Below are positions 14,781 to 22,467 of a DNA stretch of 30,810 nucleotides, in pieces. The stretch covers positions 1 through 30,810 of the forward strand of contig CAJUJQ010000025.1 of NCBI GenBank assembly GCA_910586575.1, in the 5' to 3' direction. The notes under the pieces were generated by a model, which did not search any database, had not been told where the DNA came from, and saw only the letters and a program-made list of their open reading frames with translations. The position numbers and the translations under genes were made by a program. Source of the DNA: an uncultured Clostridia bacterium (lineage in GTDB: Bacteria > Bacillota > Clostridia > Oscillospirales > Butyricicoccaceae). Position 1 is the first letter of the stretch. Each line of letters opens with the position of its first letter.

Positions 14781-15143
14781 TCAAGAGAGCGCTTTTTCCA
14801 GGGCTTCCAGCAGTGTGTCCTGCCCGAACGGCTTGCACACAAAGGCTTTCGCCCCGATTTCCTTCGCTTCCTCTATCGTATCGTCATATGCCAGCGAGGA
14901 CACCATCACAATCCGCGCCGACGGGTGCTGCTCCAGAATCGCCCGCGCCGCTTCCAGGCCGTCCAAGCCCGGCATGATGATATCCATCGTGACAACGTCC
15001 GGCTGTATCATGTCATACAGCGCGATTGCCTCTTCCCCGTTCTTGCAATAAGATACAATCTGATAGTCCGTGTCCACCAACAGCTGCTCAATCAAATATT
15101 CGAGCGTACGGGAATCGTCCACTATCATGACTCGTTTTGGCAT
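14781..15143 (-). CDS. CheY-like single-domain response regulator
   Basis: A 120-residue receiver domain with no output domain. The acidic pocket is Asp9-Asp10 (VDDS), phospho-acceptor Asp54 (VTMDIIMPGLDG), Ser82 in VMVSS and Lys104 in FVCKPFG, so it should be phosphorylatable. The sequence closely resembles the CheY proteins of clostridial chemotaxis systems. It is the last gene of fapA-cheX-cheY, 96 bases after the cheX-like gene, and its ATG at 15143 follows GGGGTAGG. No CheA kinase is in the window; the hybrid kinase nearby is divergent and carries its own receiver. Confidence 0.9.
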   Translation of the reverse strand: MPKRVMIVDDSRTLEYLIEQLLVDTDYQIVSYCKNGEEAIALYDMIQPDVVTMDIIMPGLDGLEAARAILEQHPSARIVMVSSLAYDDTIEEAKEIGAKAFVCKPFGQDTLLEALEKALS

Positions 15144-15239
15144 TTTCCTACCCCTTTCATATCCTTGTACCCTCCGCCCCCCGGCTGTGAGGGGAACCCC
15201 TCCAAACGCCGTCCGGGCGGGCCGTTTTTATGCTACCTG

Positions 15240-15725
15240 TCACTGCACAACACCAGTGGGCATGTGGTGCGTCAGCTGCACGTTTTCCTGCTCGTCACTG
15301 GTATAATTCAGGATAAAATGTGTGGCGTGCCCGTCCGGCGTGTAGCACCCGTGGAAAAATGTGGGGGTGCTGAACCGCGGCGCGACCTTGGTCGCCCGGA
15401 AAATCCCGGTTGCGATATGCCCGCAGAGCACATTGAAATATTCCTTGGAGAAATCCTCTACATCCTGCGGGGAAACGTCCTCCCGTTTCATCATGTGCCG
15501 GGTAAGCCGGACAAACATCGACGCATCGGCACACAGGGAAATGCCGGTATGGAACCCGCGCTGGAATTCCGCATAGACCGTGAACAGCTGCCCCGCAGGC
15601 TCCTTCGCGCCTTCATATAAGCGGATTCCGGCGGCCTGCCGCGTCACCTCCCTGGTGACCTGGTCAAAAACCTCTTTCAGCCGTTTTTGCATCCATTCGG
15701 CATCCGACGTTTTTGCGGTATCCAT
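15240..15725 (-). CDS. CheX-like CheY-phosphate phosphatase
   Basis: A 161-residue protein with a CheX/CheC-type domain. The active-site pattern D-x3-E-x2-N-x22-P is met exactly: Asp, Glu and Asn in DFSKEYFN, then Pro in RFSTP 23 residues after the Asn. The domain also shows the strand-helix stretch ISLCADASMFVRLTRHMM. These proteins dephosphorylate CheY-P, which agrees with the neighbouring CheY-like gene. The ATG at 15725 (MDTAKTSDAEWM) follows GGGGGAG at seven bases; the open frame upstream overlaps the fapA end. The N-terminal ~45 residues are a charged helix not typical of short CheX proteins. Confidence 0.75.
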   Translation of the reverse strand: MDTAKTSDAEWMQKRLKEVFDQVTREVTRQAAGIRLYEGAKEPAGQLFTVYAEFQRGFHTGISLCADASMFVRLTRHMMKREDVSPQDVEDFSKEYFNVLCGHIATGIFRATKVAPRFSTPTFFHGCYTPDGHATHFILNYTSDEQENVQLTHHMPTGVVQ

Positions 15726-15768
15726 AACTGCTCCCCCTTCCTGCCTGAAAATCGCCCGGACAGTCCGG

Positions 15769-17493
15769 TCAAAATACGCGAATTTCACCATCATCCGCCA
15801 GACGGGCGACACACTTGTGCGTTTCCCGGTTCAGGCGGAGGCTCTTCCCGTTGATGAAAATCTCGGTGCCCGCATAGGCAATGCCGCATTCGAGCCGCGC
15901 CTTGCCCATGCCCTCCAGCGCCTCATGCAGCGCCGCGAGATCTTTGTCCATCTGATCGAGCTTCATACGGTTGACTGATATTTTCATGCGCGTTTTGGAC
16001 AGGCGGCTGAGCTTCGCTGGGCCGTCCGGCTGGTTTTCCAGCTTTTGCAGCTGCTCCTCCATCTCGCCGATTTCCCGCAGCAACAACTCCCGCTCGTACT
16101 CCGCGCAGGGCAGTCCGCCCAGCAGGATGGTCGTCAAGCCCTCGGCCTTGGAGCCGACGACCTTGGCGCTGACCCCCTGGCCCGCGCTAACCCTGCCGCC
16201 GATAATCGTGCCCCGCCCGGTGCAGACCTGCACAACGCCGTCACTGTAAACATCACAGTTGACGATACAGTCCGCCGTCAGGTTTTCCCTTGCCTGTACA
16301 CGGCTGTTTTCCATATACTTTGCAAAAACATTCCGGTGGGCACGGATGATGGACTGCGGCCCGCCCAGGATCCCCTTGCCGACAATCAGGTCAGCTCCCG
16401 CCTCGACCGCGCCCTCAATGACACCGTCCACGCGGATACTGCCGACCGCCCGGACAAAAAAACCGGTGCACACGTCGCCGCGGACATGGACATCCCCCAA
16501 AAAGTTGATATTGCCGGTGGAATAATCCACATTGCCCGGGATATCAAGCACGGACTTGACCTGGAAGGTGCGCCCGGTAAACTCGACGTGCCCCGCCTGC
16601 GACGCAAGCAGCTTGGTGCCGTCCTCGCTGGCCTCGGTGTTGCGCCCCTTGGGAAGCGTCACCTTTTTGCCGTTCTTGGCGGGGATGTCCTTGCCCTGCA
16701 CGGTCATGCCGGGTTCGCCCTCGGTGTGGGGAATCAGCTGGCAGATCGCGTCGCCCTTGTTCGCGTTCTGGATCGTACTGATTGCGGTATAGTCCACCTG
16801 GCCGAACTCATCCGCTTTGATTTCCTTTTCCACCTGCCGCGCGAAGAAATCGACGATTTTCCCGTCCTTGCCATCCACGGCGGGCCGGCCCTTTGCCAAC
16901 AGCTGCAAATGGAAATAGCAGTCCGGCGCTTCGGGCAGCTTTTCCAGCATTTCCCCGTCCACGCCAAAGGCAATTTTATTCTGTTCCAGCGCTTTCGCCA
17001 GCAGCTCCCGGCTCAGCTCCGCGCCGCCCATCGGCGGAAAGACCAGCATCCAGGCGGCAAGCTGCCCGGCCGAGAGGAAAACCCACGGCTCGGCGTCCAG
17101 CGCAGGAGGCGGGGCGGGTTCCTCACCCGTTTTCGCTTTCCCGTCCGGCTTCAGCTTGTCAAGGCGCGCCCCGGCGGCGGCAGTGATGGCGGCTTCCAGG
17201 CGTTCCATTTCGGGGGCCAGCCAGCCCTCGGGCAAAATGCCGGGGTCATCCAGCTGAATCCTCGGGGGCGGCCTGCGCCCAGTCTGCCGCACCCACAGCT
17301 CAAAGAGCCGGTGTACGGCGTGCCCCGCCGGGAGCACAAGCAGGGACGGGATATGGGCGGCGGCATCCGGGGCCTCCGCCGCCTGGGCCGCCGCAGGCTG
17401 CGCCTGTTCGGCGGCGTCCGCTTCCTGCGCCTTCGGCACAAGCTTTTGCTTGCCGGGGAACAGATGGGATAAAATATATTTCTTAAATGCCAT
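15769..17493 (-). CDS. FapA-family (DUF342) polymerising protein
   Basis: A 574-residue protein with the DUF342/FapA core. The N-terminal ~60 residues are basic, then Ala/Gln/Pro-rich and probably disordered. Residues ~60-250 form the FapA N-terminal region; residues ~250-480 show the repetitive beta-helix (DIPGNVDYSTGNINFLGDV, VRAVGSIRVDGVIEGAVEAG, IIGGRVSAGQGV, in part). A C-terminal coiled coil follows (EIGEMEEQLQKLENQ onward), then a small end domain. FapA-like proteins are linked to polar organisation of flagella and chemotaxis and to membrane-associated signalling in several phyla. The ATG at 17493 follows GGGGAGGTG; GTG 17502 is less well placed. It leads an operon with CheX- and CheY-like genes. 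Confidence 0.85.
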   Translation of the reverse strand: MAFKKYILSHLFPGKQKLVPKAQEADAAEQAQPAAAQAAEAPDAAAHIPSLLVLPAGHAVHRLFELWVRQTGRRPPPRIQLDDPGILPEGWLAPEMERLEAAITAAAGARLDKLKPDGKAKTGEEPAPPPALDAEPWVFLSAGQLAAWMLVFPPMGGAELSRELLAKALEQNKIAFGVDGEMLEKLPEAPDCYFHLQLLAKGRPAVDGKDGKIVDFFARQVEKEIKADEFGQVDYTAISTIQNANKGDAICQLIPHTEGEPGMTVQGKDIPAKNGKKVTLPKGRNTEASEDGTKLLASQAGHVEFTGRTFQVKSVLDIPGNVDYSTGNINFLGDVHVRGDVCTGFFVRAVGSIRVDGVIEGAVEAGADLIVGKGILGGPQSIIRAHRNVFAKYMENSRVQARENLTADCIVNCDVYSDGVVQVCTGRGTIIGGRVSAGQGVSAKVVGSKAEGLTTILLGGLPCAEYERELLLREIGEMEEQLQKLENQPDGPAKLSRLSKTRMKISVNRMKLDQMDKDLAALHEALEGMGKARLECGIAYAGTEIFINGKSLRLNRETHKCVARLADDGEIRVF

Positions 17494-17655
17494 ATTCAGC
17501 ACCTCCCCTCAAACAGGGTATTTCGCAAAAAATCAATCATTGGAAGAATCGGACAGCGTGCGGGAGGCAATCCATCCCGGAAAATTCGATAAGGTATAGA
17601 AACCAACACCCCCACTGGCAATTTGTCCGGCACTTTTCAGCTTTCTTCTTTTTTT

Positions 17656-17684
17656 ATTATACAATACTCACAGATTGCTTTCAA
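17656..17684 (-). promoter_or_regulatory. Promoter of the fapA-cheX-cheY operon
   Basis: On the minus strand: -35 TTGAAA (17679-17684), 17-base spacer, perfect -10 TATAAT (17656-17661). The leader to the fapA start is about 155 bases and contains a CGGACA/TGTCCG pairing and a small GGGA/TCCC hairpin. Confidence 0.75.
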
Positions 17685-17876
17685 GGGCAAACCCTAACAA
17701 TATGCACGCTGTAATTTTGTTATGAATGATTGACACGCCCGCCCTTTCCGGGGTTTGAAAAGGCTGGATGGGTGGTTTTTTCCGTGCCGGACGGGCGAAG
17801 GCATGCCCGCTGCCAGCCCGCATTCCCAACAATTTCCTTCCCGCTCAAAAAAAAGCTGGTAATCCGCCTGTGATTT

Positions 17877-17885
17877 TGATATAAT
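17877..17885 (+). promoter_or_regulatory. Extended -10 promoter of the hybrid kinase gene
   Basis: TGATATAAT, an extended -10 (TGn plus TATAAT) at 17877-17885, without a good -35. It lies about 65 bases before the start codon. Between this and the fapA promoter no further gene is seen. Confidence 0.55.
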
Positions 17886-17951
17886 CTTAATGATAAAAAA
17901 ATTGCGGCAGCTTTGCAAAGGGGGACGATCGGCTTGCGGGAGGAATATCAA

Positions 17952-20042
17952 ATGGCGGAAAAGCTGCTTTCCGGTTCCGGCAGCGGCAAACAGTTTGCGG
18001 CGCAGCAGCTTCTGGCCCTGATGAATGAAATGCCGGGCGGTTTTTTCATCTACCGCGCCGACGGGAACGAGGATTTACTGTACGCCAATACGGCGCTGCT
18101 GCGCATCTTCGGCTGTGAGACCTTCGCCGAGCTGTGCGCGCTGACCGGCGGCTCTTTCCGCGGGCTTGTCCACCCGGACGACCTGGACGCGATCGAGGAA
18201 AGCATCTGGCACCAAATCAAGAACAGCCAGTTTGACCTGGACTATGTGGAATACCGGATCACGCGCAAGGATGGCCGGATCCGCTGGCTGGAGGATCACG
18301 GGCATTTCATCCACAGCAACGGGCTGGGCGATATTTTCTATGTCTTTGTAGCCGACGCGACCGAAAAAAAGCGGCGGCACGAGGAGGAACGGACCGCGCT
18401 CCGCACCGAAAACGAACGGAAGGAACAGCGTATCCAGGAGTACGACAAAGAGGTCAGCCGCCGGCAGGAGCTGATTGCGGGGCTGGGCGTGGACTATGAG
18501 TCCATTTTCTACGCCGACCTGAGCATCGACCTGATCCACGCCTACCGCCTGAGCCGTCACGCGGGCCTGCTGTTCATCAACGACCCGCCCTCCCGCGATT
18601 ACAGCGGCTTTGTCGAGGAATACATCAAGCGCTGGGTGCACCCGGAGGACCGCCAGCTGATTACGGACATGCTCGACCCCGCGCGTATCCGGGAACGCCT
18701 CGCTGGCTCCCCGGTACTGCACGTCAATTACCGCCTACTGCGGGATTTCCGCACCGAATATTTACAGCTGCGCATTGTCAGCGTCTGCGGCGGGCCGGAA
18801 ATCTCTCAGATTGTGATTGGCGCGCGCAGTGTGGATGAGGAAATCCGCAGCGCGCTTGAGCAGAAGGAATTCCTTGCAAACGCGCTTGAACAGGCCAAAT
18901 CCGCCGTGATTGCCAAAAACACCTTCCTCTCCAATATGTCCCACGATATGCGCACGCCGCTGAACGCAATCGTCGGCTTCACCGAGCTGGCGCGGCGCAA
19001 TATCGATGAAAAAGAAAAATCCCTGCGCTATCTGGAAATGATCAACGTTGCCAGCAGCCAGCTGTTGCGGCTCATCAGCAATGTGCTGGAAATCGCGCGC
19101 ATTGAATCAGGCAGCGTGACCCTTAACCGCGGCACCTGCGACCTGCGTGAGATTTCCGAACGGGTGCGCAAAGCGCTCCTGCCGCGCGCGGATGCCAAAA
19201 ACCTGATTTTATCCCTGCATACCGAACAGCTCAGGCAGCCATTCATTTACAGCGACCGGCACAAACTGGAAGAAATCCTGTTCCACCTGAGCAGCAACGC
19301 GGTCAAGTACACCGAGCTGGGCGGGCGCGTGGATATCACCCTCAGCAGCGAGAACAACGTTGTCCGGATGACGGTGGAGGACAACGGCATTGGCATCAGC
19401 CGGGGATTTTTGAGCCATATTTTTGAATTTTTTGCTCGGGAGCACAACACGACGCTCAGCGGCGTACACGGCACGGGCCTTGGCCTGCCCATTGTAAAAA
19501 GCCTGACCGAGCTGCTGAACGGCACGATTGACGTACAAAGCGAACCGGGCAAGGGCAGCCGGTTCACCGTGACACTGCCCGTCCGCCCGCAGGACGCGCG
19601 CCCGCTGTCCCCGGCGCCCATCCAGCCCGAAAAGCTTCCGCGCGGCGAGGGCAAAATCCTGGTCGTTGAGGACAACGAGCTGAACCTTGAAATCGCTATG
19701 GACTTGCTGCGCGACGCGGGCTTTACCGCGGAAGCTGCCACCGATGGCAGCATTGCCGTGGAAAAAATACGCAATGCAAAGCCCGGCGAGTATGCCCTTA
19801 TCCTGATGGACATCCAAATGCCCGTCATGGACGGCTGCACCGCCGCATGGACCATCCGCTGCCTTCCCGACCCGTACCTGTCCTCTATCCCGATTGTCGC
19901 GCTGTCCGCGAACGCCTTCGAGGAGGACAAGAAGCGCGCCATCGAAAGCGGCATGGCAGCGCACCTTTCCAAGCCAATTGATATTGATTCCCTGGTCGAA
20001 CTGATTAACAAGCTGACCAATGCCGAGCCGCAGGCGGAATAA
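17952..20042 (+). CDS. PAS-containing hybrid sensor histidine kinase/response regulator
   Basis: A 696-residue cytoplasmic hybrid kinase with no membrane segment. Order: PAS domain at ~20-145 (FFIYRADGNEDLLYANTALL; RITRKDGRIRWLEDHG), short coiled coil, second PAS-like domain at ~185-300, HisKA with His331 in NMSHDMRTPLNAIVGF, HATPase (VEDNGIGIS, GVHGTGLGLPIVKSL) to ~555, and a C-terminal receiver with phospho-acceptor Asp620 (LILMDIQMPVMDG). The start at ATG 17952 follows GGGAGG at eight bases; an upstream TTG in frame is not needed. No Hpt domain is seen, so the final target is unknown. It diverges from fapA-cheX-cheY. PAS-PAS-HK-REC proteins of this style are common in gut Clostridia and are often orphan. 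Confidence 0.9.
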   Translation: MAEKLLSGSGSGKQFAAQQLLALMNEMPGGFFIYRADGNEDLLYANTALLRIFGCETFAELCALTGGSFRGLVHPDDLDAIEESIWHQIKNSQFDLDYVEYRITRKDGRIRWLEDHGHFIHSNGLGDIFYVFVADATEKKRRHEEERTALRTENERKEQRIQEYDKEVSRRQELIAGLGVDYESIFYADLSIDLIHAYRLSRHAGLLFINDPPSRDYSGFVEEYIKRWVHPEDRQLITDMLDPARIRERLAGSPVLHVNYRLLRDFRTEYLQLRIVSVCGGPEISQIVIGARSVDEEIRSALEQKEFLANALEQAKSAVIAKNTFLSNMSHDMRTPLNAIVGFTELARRNIDEKEKSLRYLEMINVASSQLLRLISNVLEIARIESGSVTLNRGTCDLREISERVRKALLPRADAKNLILSLHTEQLRQPFIYSDRHKLEEILFHLSSNAVKYTELGGRVDITLSSENNVVRMTVEDNGIGISRGFLSHIFEFFAREHNTTLSGVHGTGLGLPIVKSLTELLNGTIDVQSEPGKGSRFTVTLPVRPQDARPLSPAPIQPEKLPRGEGKILVVEDNELNLEIAMDLLRDAGFTAEAATDGSIAVEKIRNAKPGEYALILMDIQMPVMDGCTAAWTIRCLPDPYLSSIPIVALSANAFEEDKKRAIESGMAAHLSKPIDIDSLVELINKLTNAEPQAE

Positions 20043-20072
20043 ACAACCTTTCACATTTCCGAACAGGCCTAT

Positions 20073-20227
20073 TGCTCCATCCAGTCAGAAAGCGGACCTG
20101 GGCTTGGAGCGGGATTTTCGCAGGGCAAGGCAGAGGACGCAGGCGGGCTGACGCCCGTCAAGGACGATAACGTAGCCATGCGGAAATCCCGCCCAAGAAC
20201 GAGTTCGATTTTTGGCCGGATGGAGCA
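20073..20227 (+). repeat. Dispersed palindromic element, copy B
   Basis: A long imperfect inverted repeat of about 48 bp per arm: TGCTCCATCC at 20073-20082 pairs with GGATGGAGCA at 20218-20227, and the pairing continues inwards to CGGGATTTTCGC against GCGGAAATCCCG. The ~58-base centre carries GGCAAGGC (20124), CGCAGGC (20138) and TCAAGGA (20158), shared with copy A, and a GACGGGC/GCCCGTC-type inner hairpin. It lies between the hybrid kinase and a small membrane protein, filling most of the intergenic space. Confidence 0.75.
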
Positions 20228-20259
20228 CTATGCTACATAAACACGAAAGGACGATCAAA

Positions 20260-20583
20260 ATGGACGAAAATAAGGAAACGCAGGAAACCGGCCTGACGGA
20301 GGAATCCGAGCCTGCGGAGCTGCCGGACGGCGGGACGGTATCCGACGAAACCCCGGAAACAGAACCCGACATGGTTTTCGGGCTGCCCCGGCGCACCTTC
20401 CATCTGGTGGTGATAGGCTATGCCCTCGGCGTGATTGCCGTCGGGCTGCTTGGGCTGGCGGGTTTGGTCGATGAAAATACCGGCACCGTCCTGCCCGGCG
20501 TGCTTGGCGCGGCGCTCGGCTACCTTCTCGCAAAATACCTCGGCAAGCGCAGTGCCAAGGACACGCCGGACGAGCCGAAATAA
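20260..20583 (+). CDS. Small membrane protein with acidic N-terminus, unknown function
   Basis: A 107-residue protein I do not recognise. The first ~40 residues are acidic and rich in Glu, Thr and Pro (MDENKETQETG, then ESEPAELPDGG). Two hydrophobic segments follow: HLVVIGYALGVIAVGLLGLAG and a shorter Gly/Ala-rich VLPGVLGAALGYLLAKYLG. The tail is short and charged. The ATG at 20260 follows AAAGGACG; the open frame further upstream lies in the palindromic repeat and is not coding. It ends at a strong terminator, so it is probably a single gene or the tail of the kinase transcript. Confidence 0.65.
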   Translation: MDENKETQETGLTEESEPAELPDGGTVSDETPETEPDMVFGLPRRTFHLVVIGYALGVIAVGLLGLAGLVDENTGTVLPGVLGAALGYLLAKYLGKRSAKDTPDEPK

Positions 20584-20603
20584 TCCTTTTTTGACGCAGA
20601 CTG

Positions 20604-20624
20604 CCGCCCGCAGGGCGGTTTTTT
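20604..20624 (+). terminator. Rho-independent terminator
   Basis: CCGCCC (20604-20609), three-base loop, GGGCGG (20613-20618), then six T residues. It closes the small membrane protein gene. Confidence 0.92.
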
Positions 20625-20665
20625 GCCGTGGTGCCGCGCGGCTTTTATAAAGGAGATCTTTCACC

Positions 20666-21031
20666 ATGTTTTTTATTATGGGCGTTACGCCCGGGCGGAA
20701 ACAGCTTCCCTTTTCCCAACAGGGGATTTGCCCGGTATGCGGGCGCATGGCCCGGTTTGAAATCCGGATGGACTGTTATTGTTTGACGCTGTTTTTCCTG
20801 CCGGTGTTCCGGTTCAGGAAACGGTACTTTCTCACCAGCACCTGCTGTGGGGCGGCCTGTGAGCTGCCTGCCGGGCTTGGAAAAGCGGCGGAGCGCGGGG
20901 AGGCCGATTCCATCGACCCGCTCGCGATGCATTTTACCGCCGGGACGCCGCAGCCGAAACGCTGCCCGGCCTGCGGGTTTGAAGCAGACCCTTCCTTCCA
21001 GTTCTGCCCCAAATGCGGGGCGCGGCTATAA
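20666..21031 (+). CDS. Zinc-ribbon protein
   Basis: A 121-residue protein with two probable zinc ribbons. The N-terminal half (MFFIMGVTPGRKQLPFSQQ, CPVCG, a hydrophobic LTLFFLPVFRF, then STCCGAACEL) matches the zinc-ribbon-15-type family as I remember it. The C-terminal half is a classic CPACG-x9-FCPKCG ribbon. The ATG at 20666 follows AAAGGAGA. The molecular role is unknown; the hydrophobic stretch between cysteine pairs could associate with a membrane. rarA starts 14 bases downstream, so the two genes are probably co-transcribed. Confidence 0.75.
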   Translation: MFFIMGVTPGRKQLPFSQQGICPVCGRMARFEIRMDCYCLTLFFLPVFRFRKRYFLTSTCCGAACELPAGLGKAAERGEADSIDPLAMHFTAGTPQPKRCPACGFEADPSFQFCPKCGARL

Positions 21032-21045
21032 AAAAGGAGGCAGAT

Positions 21046-22383
21046 ATGCAGCAGCAAACACTTTTCAGCGCGCCCGAGGACAGGCCGCTTGCCAGCCGGA
21101 TGCGCCCGCGCACCCTGGATGAATTCGCCGGCCAGAGCCACCTGTTAGGGGAGGGTAAAATCCTGCGGCAGCTGATTGACGCTGACCGTGTCTCCTCCAT
21201 GATTTTCTGGGGGCCGCCCGGCGTGGGCAAGACAACCCTTGCGCGCATTATCGCGAACCGTACCAAAGCATCCTTTATTGATTTCAGCGCCGTGACCAGC
21301 GGCATCAAGGAAATCAAAAACGTCATGGAACAGGCCGAACAGAACCGGATGTTCGGTGAAAAAACGATTTTGTTTGTCGATGAGATCCACCGCTTCAATA
21401 AGGCGCAGCAGGACGCGTTCCTTCCCTATGTGGAGAAGGGCAGCATCATTTTAATTGGCGCGACGACCGAAAACCCGTCCTTTGAGATCAACTCCGCGCT
21501 GCTGTCGCGGTGCAAGGTATTTGTGCTGTACGCGCTCTCTTCGGACGAGCTGCTGGCCCTGCTGCACGCCGCTTTGGACGACCCGCGCGGCTTTGGCGGG
21601 CAGCACATTGTGATAGAAGAAGAACTGCTCGAAATGATTGCGAATTTCGCCAACGGCGACGCGCGCTCGGCGCTCGGGACGCTGGAAATGGCTGTGCTCA
21701 ACGGCCGCAGGGACGGCGGCACGACCACGGTCGAGCGCGCACTGCTGGCGCAGTGCGTTTCCAGGAAATCACTGCTCTACGACAAGAACGGCGAGGAGCA
21801 TTACAACCTCATTTCGGCGCTGCACAAGTCCATGCGCAACACCGATCCGGACGCCGCCGTCTACTGGCTGGCGCGCATGCTGGAAGGCGGCGAGGACCCG
21901 CTGTATATCGCGCGGCGGCTCATCCGCTTCGCGAGCGAGGATATCGGCATGGCGGACAGCCGCGCCCTACAGGTTGCGGTCGCCGCCTATCAGGCGTGCC
22001 ACTACCTGGGCATGCCCGAGTGTGACGTGCACCTGACGCACGCTGTGGTTTACCTGTCGCTTGCGCCCCGCTCGAACGCGGTCTATCAGGCGATTTTATC
22101 CGCGAAAAAGGACGCGCGGGAACGCATGGCCGAACCGGTGCCGCTGCAAATCCGCAATGCGCCGACTCGGCTGATGCAGGAGCTTTCCTATGGCAAGGAC
22201 TACCAGTATGCCCACGACACCGAAGAACTGCTGACCGATATGGAGTGCCTGCCGGACAGCCTTGCGGGGCGGCGCTACTACCTCCCCGGCGAACAGGGGA
22301 GCGAAGCCCGCGCCAAGCAGCGCCTGGAGGCCGTGCTTGCCTGGCGGAAGGCACAAAAGAATCCTGCCGCGCCGGAAAAGTAA
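21046..22383 (+). CDS. rarA: Replication-associated recombination protein A (RarA/MgsA AAA+ ATPase)
   Basis: A 445-residue AAA+ ATPase of normal RarA length. Walker A is GPPGVGKTTLARII near residues 56-69; Walker B is ILFVDEIHRFNKAQQD; sensor 1 is GATTENPSFE; sensor 2 lies in NGDARSALGTLEMA. The C-terminal tetramerisation domain includes MRNTDPDAAVYWLARMLEGGEDP and RSNAVYQAI. RarA acts at stalled replication forks together with clamp-loader-like and SSB partners. The ATG at 21046 follows AAGGAGG with ideal spacing. It is preceded closely by the zinc-ribbon gene; downstream the DUF4317 gene has its own promoter. Confidence 0.95.
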   Translation: MQQQTLFSAPEDRPLASRMRPRTLDEFAGQSHLLGEGKILRQLIDADRVSSMIFWGPPGVGKTTLARIIANRTKASFIDFSAVTSGIKEIKNVMEQAEQNRMFGEKTILFVDEIHRFNKAQQDAFLPYVEKGSIILIGATTENPSFEINSALLSRCKVFVLYALSSDELLALLHAALDDPRGFGGQHIVIEEELLEMIANFANGDARSALGTLEMAVLNGRRDGGTTTVERALLAQCVSRKSLLYDKNGEEHYNLISALHKSMRNTDPDAAVYWLARMLEGGEDPLYIARRLIRFASEDIGMADSRALQVAVAAYQACHYLGMPECDVHLTHAVVYLSLAPRSNAVYQAILSAKKDARERMAEPVPLQIRNAPTRLMQELSYGKDYQYAHDTEELLTDMECLPDSLAGRRYYLPGEQGSEARAKQRLEAVLAWRKAQKNPAAPEK

Positions 22384-22386
22384 TGC

Positions 22387-22416
22387 TTGCCTGCCCACCC
22401 TCCGGTTTGCTATACT
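22387..22416 (+). promoter_or_regulatory. Promoter of the DUF4317 gene
   Basis: -35 TTGCCT (22387-22392), 18-base spacer, -10 TATACT (22411-22416), starting right after the rarA stop. Confidence 0.7.
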
Positions 22417-22467
22417 ATGAAGGAGACATGAAAACCGGGATTCCCCCGGAGAAAGGAACATCCCCCT

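Noticed and set aside
16045..17472. A 475-codon open frame on the plus strand inside fapA
   Set aside because: It lies wholly antisense to fapA, has no ribosome site and no recognisable motifs. The high-GC third positions of fapA keep the opposite frame open.
20623..20651. TTGCCG-17-TATAAA as a promoter for the zinc-ribbon gene
   Set aside because: The -10 overlaps the ribosome site, so a transcript starting there would lack it.
22428..22467. A short upstream reading frame from ATG 22428 ahead of the DUF4317 gene
   Set aside because: The AAGGAG is only two bases from this ATG, and the frame runs out of phase into the DUF4317 gene without a sensible product.
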